64,000 nt of DNA from Lytechinus pictus (taxonomy: Eukaryota; Echinodermata; Echinoidea; Temnopleuroida; Toxopneustidae): contig NC_087262.1 in the NCBI RefSeq assembly GCF_037042905.1, positions 25,936,001 to 26,000,000 on the forward strand, in the 5' to 3' direction. The notes beneath the pieces were generated by a model. It was not told the DNA's origin and did no database searches. It was given only the letters and a program-made list of their open reading frames with translations. Position numbers and translations under genes: made by a program. Numbering within the stretch: position 1 is the stretch's first letter; every line of letters begins with the position of its first letter. Positions 56,679 to 64,000 of this stretch are shown one piece after another.

Positions 56679-58798
56679 TGTTATAAATCTGAGAGCGGGG
56701 GCAGCGCTTGTAAGGGGTGGGAGTTGCAGGGTAAGAATTTCCTGTACTTATGAATATATATTACAAAGAGGAAATATATATACATATATTTTGTTTTGTG
56801 TTCATGGTTTCTCATTCTTACGTTCTTTCACATTTTGTATGCTTTATGTTTCTATCCCCGTACCGTCACTTTTAAACTCTTTGGATGATATCATAGAACT
56901 CTCCTCTTGTCACGTATCCTCCTTTCCTTGTATAAAACGATCAGATCATCAGCTGATCAATGTTATGAATGCACGAATAAGATAATAATCATCCCTTATA
57001 CATAATTTATAAATTAATAAAGACTATATAAACGTTCAAAGGTTGATTTACGTTTTCCTCACTTTCATATACTGAGACGAAAGTTTTCATGGTTATAATT
57101 TGATAGCAACGTCAACATTTTTAGATTCCATAATAATGATAATGCACCCTTTTCACTTTTATGCGAATTACATACACTGCTAAATTACAATTAAAATGTG
57201 GACTATGAACCCATTCATCAGTTATGAATTCTGAATAATCTGACATCAAAATATCCAGGGCTCGATCTCAACCGTCGCCATCTAACTCAAATGACAATTG
57301 TTATCATGACAAAAGAAAAGGGCTTATTGGGAGGATTCTATCATAAGCAATTAACGAGGACAACGGGAGCTCTGTTACTCTCTCTTATCGACAAAAAATC
57401 TGACATGGATTTTCTTTTCTTCGTCTGACAAATACACAGCTTAACGCGTTTTTATGAATGTAAGAATCCACCATAAAGTCGTAATACCGAGGGGATATAC
57501 AATACTTTTTTAATTCCCCCAAGAATAGATTTGATTCTGTTGCTTAACCATAATCCATCGAATGGTAGGTATATATGCAACGAAAAGCTGGTTTAGGCAA
57601 CCAAATATTTTTCATCGCGCTCATAATAGCTTTCGTCGTTCTAAATACGAACATTCTTCTAATAATTCAATGCGTTTTTCTTTCTTACCATTTGACCGCA
57701 AATACGCGTCGTTTGCATATAAGGAATAGAGACTAGCATTGTTGTTAGGGGCTTAAAGATATTTCGACTGAAGTCAACAATTGGCGATATTAACATCAGA
57801 TTGATTGACAACACAAAAATTAGATTGTAATGGATCATAGTTCAAATGGAAAGAAATCAAAATGATGTATTATAGAAAAGTGTTTTTATATCTCACTCTC
57901 TGGCCAAACGAAAACATTTTATTTTTCCACGACCTGTTCCAAAACCTGTTTCACTACCTATTACAAAAAAAAAAGTAAGATACAGAAAGGAGAAAAAAAA
58001 AATGATTGAAACTTGTAGACTAATGATATATCTCGACGAATTTTAAAGTGATTTTTGTGTGAATATTTTAGATAAGAAAGAAGAAACATCAAAAGAACAA
58101 AAATAAGAAAATTGGTTTGAGATTTACTTGAATTTGGTAAATTTTTGACCCTTTTCAATACCAAAATCTAATTTTTGGATAGATTTTGACATAATATTCA
58201 GAAAACAATATAATATTTCACTCTTTCTCTTCCTTTTCTTTTCATTTCTCCGTTTTTTTTCTTGGTTGTGTAACTTGTGTAACGTTGAGTCTTCAATTAG
58301 CCCTTGGTTGCTGCGAGTTTCTTTACATTTCTATATAACATTCAGGTCAAATCAAGAAATATCAACTAAAAAGAATGGGGGGTGTAGATATTGATGCCGA
58401 ACTATTCTTTAGAAAGAGGTATTGTCTAGATATTCACCTCTATACACGCCACAATCACCACTATGCCAGAAAATCCTCTGTAATCACGCTTTCCCAGGCC
58501 TTTTCTTCGTCGCTACGACTCGCCCAGATGAAAAAAAAATAGGAATAAAAAAGCTTGCACTTTGCGGTTTTACTGTATCTTTTAGAAAAAAAATCACCAC
58601 ACGGTCGAGGCCCTGCCCATTCTTTTGTTATTGGCCAATCAGATGTGGCAATGGATCTAAAGCCCATGACAAAGTTATCAACATTAGTTTGTGAGTGTTG
58701 TCGATACCACCCTCCCCCATCTATACCCATTTCTCCTAATCTCTTATACTATACTGCTTTAAAAATATTGATATTTTTCTCTTTCTTGTCACTGCCGT
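56679..58798. other. Gene-free stretch
   Basis: AT-rich with no splice-bounded frame. Around 58590-58650 a GC-richer patch contains ATTGGCCAATCAG, a CCAAT-type element on both strands, which could belong to an unplaced promoter. Confidence 0.35.
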
Positions 58799-58956
58799 AC
58801 TGGGTCTCGTTGCACAAAAGTTACTATTATGGTGACATTGCCATCAAATGGTTACTACCATGGTAACGCTGATCAACAGCCAATCAAAATCAAGGATGTA
58901 ACTTCCCATTGTATGGCAAAGTTACCAATACATAGTCATTTTTATTCAACGGTTCT
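58799..58956. repeat. Small MITE with GGGTCTCGTTGCACAAAAG start
   Basis: Begins ACTGGGTCTCGTTGCACAAA, contains TGGTTACTACCATGGTAACG and CAGCCAATCAAAATCAAGGA, and ends near ATTCAACGGTTCTG. The ends are a weak inverted repeat and resemble in style the small element at 18520. Confidence 0.5.
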
Positions 58957-59244
58957 GTACTAAAGGGGGAAGGGCGACGGGGGTGATCAAGAATCTATAA
59001 TTTTATTTTGTTTACAAAAAAGAAATCTTCATATTTCCCACTTTAAATCTGCAATGAATCTCTAACCCAAACTTATTTTATTTTCAATTCAAATTAACAT
59101 TTATTTTATTCCATTTTCACAATATATCAATTTTCAATGTAATCCATACAGAATCATTGATCATTAAGGATTGTAAATATATACAAGATTTGTTAACAGA
59201 ATTGGACCTCCAATTACTGTGCTATGAGTGTTAATATGCCCTGT

Positions 59245-59645
59245 TTAAAGATAAATTCCAGTTTTGGTAACGATCTCAAAATGACTTTTTACAGAATCTA
59301 ACATAATGACCATCCAAGTGTCTGTTTGTATAAATAAAAAATATGTGCCAAAGGATTCTGGAAGAAATTGTGTAATTGCTGAGAAATAAGCAAAATAAGC
59401 GCGGATTCGGTCACTTCCGTCGGGTCTTTATTCCAGCAATAATAATACACTGTCCCACGTGTGCCTATCTGTGTTGGTGATCTTCAGCGTGAACATTTTT
59501 CAGCGTAGATTTCAAGATTTCACAAAGTTCAGTTTATGTAACTGTACCAGATCTAGATCCTCGATGATATACTGGCAATTAATCCTTGTTTTAAGACTTT
59601 CTCATGAAATCAATGTTTACTGCAACTACTGGAATTTCTCTTTAA
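59245..59645 (+). repeat. TTAA-flanked MITE, family F, copy 2
   Basis: Starts TTAAAGATAAATTCCAGTTT and ends ACTGGAATTTCTCTTTAA. It is the inverted counterpart of 696-1088; the central 100 bases differ between the copies. Confidence 0.8.
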
Positions 59646-60489
59646 TTTTCACAGAAGATTACCAATTATAGACTTCTCTTCAATTAAAATAGCTCGTTTT
59701 GCTCCCCCCCCCAATTTGAAAGAAATCGTGCACCTTTCCAAGGTTAAGTTTAGACCCTCTATTTTTCGTCTTCATCATTTCCAGTATGATTCGAAGTTCT
59801 CTCGTTTGTTCCACATCTGTATGTCTTCCTGCCGATCTGTCTATCTGCCCCCCCCCCCCTCTCTCTCTCTTCCCCTCTCTCCTCTACTCTCTTGCCGCTC
59901 CCTTCGTCCACCCCTTCTCTCTCTCTGTTCTCTCTCTCATTTTGTCTGCCTGTGATATTATATAGATCATAATCATGATTAACATGATTACTTTACATGT
60001 TTGTAATCCATATTTTAGCGTGATCAGGAATATTTAATTGACTACTATCCTTACATAGGTAGAATTCTACTACATCATGAACTATATACACGCTATTTCA
60101 CAATAGTATGTGTATATAAATGACGTCAAAAAGTAGCCGACATATTGGAGTCATCATTTTTTGTAGACGATACACTTTTTAAAGTAATTCGCCATATTTA
60201 GTGATGATCCCCCAGTAATATTATTTATGAGTAAAATTAATAACTGGGGAAAAGGGCGCGCTATAACGGGGAGAATAAATTAATGTAACATGAATAAATG
60301 AGGTATGACATCATATTAATATCATCGTTCCTTTGTGTCTTTCTGTCTCGTATCCATGGTGTAGGGGAATATACAAATTATGCTAAAGCTCGTTCTTTTG
60401 TAATTGTAACAAAACAAAGTTGAGCTGTACTTTATTTAAAGACAGTCGAGAAAAACTGAAAATGGGTGTTGTAAAATTTAGCATTATAC
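59646..60489. other. Gene-free stretch with CT-rich microsatellite
   Basis: C runs at 59705-59713 and 59850-59859, and CT-rich sequence at 59850-59950. No exon seen. Confidence 0.45.
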
Positions 60490-60597
60490 TCTGGTGTCGA
60501 TCCGTGACGTCATACTATTCAAGGGGGGGGGGGTGAAAAAATAAATCACCCCCCCCCCCTTGAACAATAGATTCGCAACACAAATCGACACCCATGG
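60490..60597. repeat. About 105-bp palindrome with G11/C11 core
   Basis: TTCAA-G11-TGA at 60528-60546 is exactly complementary to TCA-C11-TTGAA at 60546-60564 region, apart from a short A/T loop. Outside this, GGTGTCGATCCGTGACG on the left and CAAATCGACACCC on the right continue an imperfect stem. Confidence 0.7.
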
Positions 60598-61074
60598 CAT
60601 TATAATTAGTTGATGACTGAATTTTGTTGTGTATTTTGATAAATAGAATACAGATATGCTAATCAATAAAAAGTCCCCGAGAAGAAGGAAAGAGTTGGGT
60701 ATCCGTTTACTTTCTTGTGTAGAATTAAACTTAAAACACTCTTGATGCATGTCAATGAAAGCACCAGGTGCAATAGTATGATTATATGTGCATTTAATAG
60801 CTTTTACTCACAATGCATTCATAGTTGGGTATTTGGTTTAAAAGCAATTTTACGGCAACGATAAGATTTACTGCAGATGAGACAAATTGGTAGTTACAAA
60901 TGTCATCAATAAAAAAAAAAAAAACTTTGGTCACAACCTATAGTGCAACATTGCCTCACAATCTGAATCATTATCTTATTGCAGTCTTTATTGATCATTC
61001 TTCCGCTCTCATCTTCTTGTTTATTTCTCTCTTTTTCTTAAGCCCCTTATTTCATAGCAACTTCAGCATGTTCA
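60598..61074. other. Gene-free stretch
   Basis: AT-rich; a 13-base A run at 60911-60923. An open frame across 60900-61376 runs through the next repeat and is not supported as a gene. Confidence 0.4.
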
Positions 61075-61239
61075 GGGGAACGTTTCTGAAAGGACTTGTT
61101 GGACGTTTTATCCGACAAATCCCGTTTTATCTGACAATTGCCACAGTAATAGTGTCTCTCAGCTTATCAAAATCTAGGAAAGATACCAGATCTGACAACT
61201 TGTCGGACAAAAATGTCGATGAAATGAAACGCTTCCCTG
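61075..61239. repeat. 165-bp MITE with GGGAACGTTTC / GAAACGCTTCCC ends
   Basis: GGGGAACGTTTCTGAAAGGA and ATGAAACGCTTCCCTG are imperfect inverted ends. The interior has inverted CTGACAA / TTGTCGGACAA words. Confidence 0.55.
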
Positions 61240-61423
61240 TTTTTAAGGGAATAGTGTCAGATTTTGTGGCCGCACACCCCTATCCTTTTTTAAATCCGGG
61301 TGTCCCCCTTCCTCCGGGTTCAACCATTTTTGTTTCCCTCCATTTCTATCCCGCTCTCATATTCCATTTTTTCTAATTTCTTAAGTTTCTTCTTTTCTAT
61401 TTCTGTGTTCCTCTCTCTTTGTT

Positions 61424-61672
61424 CTATACGGGCATGGAGGCTGAGTGGTAGAGCACACAACTCTATGAACAGGAGGTCGTGGGTTCGATCCCCGCCAATT
61501 CATACCAAAGACTTATGAGACCTTCTGCCTTTTCCATGTCTTTGCTAGGCGCTCAACATTTAAAATGGAGAAGGGTAATAATTACATATCATGTTATACA
61601 GGGCTCCCTGGTAGTTTCCTAACTGAAGTGGCTGCCCTATGTGGGTAAATAAAACGTTATTATTATTTTATT
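61424..61672 (+). repeat. tRNA-derived SINE with ATT tail
   Basis: The head carries a pol III A box (GGCTGAGTGGTAGAGC) and B box (GGTTCGATCCCC) at tRNA-like spacing. The body contains TGCTAGGCGCTCAACATTTA and GTAGTTTCCTAACTGAAGTG. It ends GGGTAAATAAAACGTTATTATTATTTTATTT, written here in parts, an ATT-rich tail. The acceptor stem is not preserved, so it is not a functional tRNA. Confidence 0.75.
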
Positions 61673-61800
61673 TAGGCCTATTTATTATTATGTTCATCTG
61701 ATCATGTCGACATCCCTCCCTGTACATCTCTATGTACCTCTGTCTTCTCCTCTCTATCTTCTCTCCTTTAAGGTCTCTCTCTCTATCACCCTCCTTACCC
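61673..61800. repeat. CT-rich low-complexity stretch
   Basis: CTCTATGTACCTCTGTCTTC-type pyrimidine repeats just before the next element. Confidence 0.5.
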
Positions 61801-62197
61801 CCGGGAGGGGGGGGGGCAGTCAAATGTATTGCTGTACACAATCATTTCCAAACACCCCTAAACGAGTTTTTTTTTCTCTGTGTGCAAAATAACCCCATAA
61901 CAAATTTTTCGCGGGCTTCATAAACATTTTGGCCCCTAAACAAGTTGTCGCCAGAACACAAAACCGGGGGGGGGGGGGGAAGCTTGGGGAAAAAACTTTA
62001 CCCGAAAGTTTGCCGAAACACGATTGGCTAGTCTTAAAAGAAAAAAACTTTTGGGGAAAAAAACATACCCTAAACACGTTTGACCCCGCGATTGACCATT
62101 GACTAATCTTTCAAAACCACCCTTTCTTAGGAAATCGGTGTTTTTGATACCCTTAACGAGTGCATGCGCGGCCCGCATCTAAAACTGAAAAAAACCT

Positions 62198-62876
62198 TTA
62201 AAGGACAAGTCCACCCCAACAAAAAGTTGATTTGAATAAAAAGAGAAAACTCCAACAAGTATAACATTGAAAATTTCATCAAAATCGGATGTAAAATAAG
62301 AAAGTTATGACATATTAAAGTTTCGCTTTATTTCACAAAACAGTTATATGCACATCCTGGTCAGTATGCAAATGAGGAGACTGATGACTTTTTTTTTTTT
62401 TCTTTTCCTCGTATCAGAGGTATTTATTCATTCAATTGCCAGACTGAGACTGATGACATCATCCACTCACTATTTCTTTTGTATTTCATTATATGAAATA
62501 TGAAATAATTTAATTTTCTCCTCTTTGTCAAGTGTAACAACGATTAATTCCTCCATGAACATGTGGAATTAGCATTGTTTAATGCTATATGGTTCAGTCA
62601 AGTTGGTCCTTACTGTCAAATCTGTAAAAAATGAAATATTGTATATTTCAAACAATAGAAAACAAAAGAAATAGTGAGTGAGGGACATCATCGACCGTCT
62701 CATTTGCATGTCACTGAGATGTGCATATCACTGTTTTGTGAAAAATAAGTGAAACTTTAAAATGTCATAACTTTCTTATTTTACATCCGATTTTGATGAA
62801 ATTTTCAGCATTATACTAGTTTGATTTTTCTCTATTTATTCAAATCAACATTTTCGGGGGTGGACTTGACCTTTAA
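62198..62876. repeat. Family A MITE nested in the 61801 element
   Basis: Ends TTTAAAGGACAAGTCCACCC and GGTGGACTTGACCTTTAA. It is 679 bp because of an internal 57-bp retro-insert plus a 12-bp duplication. Confidence 0.85.
62389..62445 (-). repeat. 57-bp retrotransposed 3' end with poly(A) and 12-bp target duplication
   Basis: On the minus strand the insert reads AGTCTGGCAATTGAATGAAT, then an AATAAA, then a 13-base poly(A) after a short spacer. GAGACTGATGAC is present on both sides (62377-62388 and 62446-62457), while other family A copies have it once. This is the signature of LINE-driven target-primed insertion with strong 5' truncation. Confidence 0.75.
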
Positions 62877-63132
62877 ACGCGGTTTTTTTTTGGTCACGCA
62901 TGTGTACAGCAATGTATTTGACTGCCCCTCCCCCGGCCTCTCCCGCTCCCCCCCCCCCCTCTCACCTAGCTATCTCTGTCTCTCTCTATCTCCTCGCATG
63001 ATGCTTCATTTCTTGGAAAGCCTTTATTAGCCTGCTTTCCCTCGCCCAGCTCAGCCAAGATTTACCTCATGACCATGGCCTAGTCTACCGTCTGTCAGAA
63101 GTCATTATATGTGCATAATGGCTGCACCTCAG

Positions 63133-63870
63133 ATGGTTTATTGTTTTGAGGAAAAAACAAGAAAGGATTATCATCAGGCTTTAAAAGAGGCAATTAAGCA
63201 TTCTGAGAGAATAAAATGTGATAGATTAGCTGTGGAACTGAAGAAAAATAATCCCAAATCTTTCTGGGCTGAACCCGGGGGCTGAAGAGCGTACACGTAA
63301 TAATAAGTCAATGAATTCAGTTTTCGATGGTATACAGGGTAATGAGGGTATTGCTAGCAAGGTTTGCTGAAAATTTTGATGAGTTGTTTAACATTGTTGG
63401 ATTTGATGGAGAAAAATTCAGAGCAGAGTTCATGAGAAGTGTACAGGTCATGGTACTGCCCAATGTGAACTCTGCATGACACAAGTAGAGTCGAAATTAA
63501 AAAAAGCAATCATCTCTAAACTGAATTTGTCAAAATGTGATGACATATATGTTATTTTTCAGATTATATAATTCATGGTAAAGATGTCTTTAGCAGACAT
63601 TTATCTTTGTTATTTACCACTCTGCTATGGCATGGGTTTGCTCCTGCTGATATGGTTAAGAGTACGATGGTTCCAATACCAAAAGGGCGTTGGTGCAATT
63701 TAGGTACATCTTGTAATTCTAGGACCATTACTTTAGAAAGTATTCTAGGAAAAGTATTTGAGCTCCTCGTAATGATGAAAGAGTCAGCTAAATTATATTA
63801 AGATGACTTACAGTTTGGTCTTAAGTTAAGGACTAATGTTAAACATGTATGTAAATCAGAAGATTAGGGT
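63133..63870 (+). pseudogene. Broken LINE ORF2: linker and reverse-transcriptase start
   Basis: The first frame reads MVYCFEEKTRKDYHQALKEA to KNNPKSFWAEPGG and a stop, typical of the linker between endonuclease and reverse transcriptase. Then, in other frames, FAENFDELFNIV-like sequence near 63375, and at about 63600-63780 HGFAPADMVKSTMVPIPKGR with NLGTSCNSRTITLESILGKV, the N-terminal reverse-transcriptase motifs. DDLQFGLKL follows. Multiple stops and frameshifts show that it is dead. Its downstream part is beyond or degraded near the window end. It is not obviously the same clade as the LINE end at 1-614. Confidence 0.75.
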
Positions 63871-64000
63871 CGAATGGAACAGTGTTTATTCACAATTTTC
63901 CTGTAACAAATGGTGTCAAACAGAGGGGGGGGGGGGTAATTTCTCCCTGTCATCGGTTTTGGTGAATATAAATGTGTGATTGATAACAATGAATATATCA
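63871..64000. other. Window end, G run
   Basis: A run of 11 or more G at about 63926-63937 and AT-rich sequence; nothing else recognised. Confidence 0.4.

Larger units (their letters stand above)
61801..62936. mobile_element. DNA element with CAGTCAAATGTATTGCTGTA ends, hosting a family A MITE
   Basis: Left end CCGGGAGGG...GGCAGTCAAATGTATTGC and right end GCAATGTATTTGACTGCCCC with TCCCCCGG are inverted, extending to the shared GTGTACAGC / GCTGTACAC. The interior left part has AAACACGTTT-type words. Most of the right half is the nested MITE at 62198-62876. Confidence 0.7.

Noticed and set aside
60900-61376. 158-codon plus-strand frame
   Set aside because: It runs through an A run, AT-rich sequence and a small MITE; no homology.
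61424-61500. Functional tRNA gene
   Set aside because: A and B boxes are present but the acceptor stem does not pair and a SINE body with ATT tail follows.

Overview
The window is animal nuclear DNA, most likely from an echinoderm and probably a sea urchin. This is inferred from intron-containing genes close to vertebrate orthologues, an AT-rich background with many TACATGTA words, and dense short inverted-repeat transposons of a kind I associate with sea urchin genomes (for example the TTAAAGGACAAGTCCACC family). Genes are sparse and interspersed repeats fill most of the sequence. No bacterial-style operon, CRISPR array, rRNA gene or canonical tRNA gene was seen.

Genes. (1) ZSWIM8, the substrate receptor of a cullin-RING ubiquitin ligase, lies on the minus strand. 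Only its first two coding exons were found (24190-23968 and 13557-13413), separated by a 10.4 kb repeat-rich intron. A third, phase-compatible exon with a stop codon (10470-10368) may be an alternative 3' end. (2) RPS14 (ribosomal protein uS11) lies on the plus strand with a complete 151-residue coding sequence in three exons (28801-28949, 31369-31607, 40672-40739). The two genes diverge, with about 4.6 kb between their start codons. (3) An unrecognised minus-strand gene for a very acidic protein is represented by five exons (50790 down to 48421), all in the same phase. (4) The terminal exon of an unrecognised coiled-coil, single-pass membrane protein is on the plus strand (54432-55329).

Mobile DNA, region by region. 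1-13 kb: the 3' end of a LINE, a MITE pair partner, and a Russian-doll nest at 5.9-8.6 kb holding a 1.3 kb purine tract. 13.4-24 kb (ZSWIM8 intron 1): microsatellites, a 125-bp minisatellite, several TTAA-flanked MITEs and a perfect 28-bp hairpin. 25-31 kb: a broken palindrome, MITEs, and a 1 kb fold-back element in RPS14 intron 1. 31.6-40.7 kb (RPS14 intron 2): about two thirds transposon, including a 3.2 kb long-inverted-repeat element with the wreck of a gene whose motif order resembles XPG/FEN1 nucleases. 41-48 kb: more MITEs and two head-to-head copies of a repeat carrying perfect nuclear-receptor DR1 half-site pairs. 51-64 kb: GC-rich hairpins, further MITEs, a tRNA-derived SINE and a broken LINE reverse transcriptase.

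The most interesting objects are the XPG/FEN1-like transposon gene at 32.5-35.7 kb, the same-phase acidic exon array at 48.4-50.8 kb, the DR1-carrying repeat family, and several nested insertions whose empty sites can be read from other copies in this same window.
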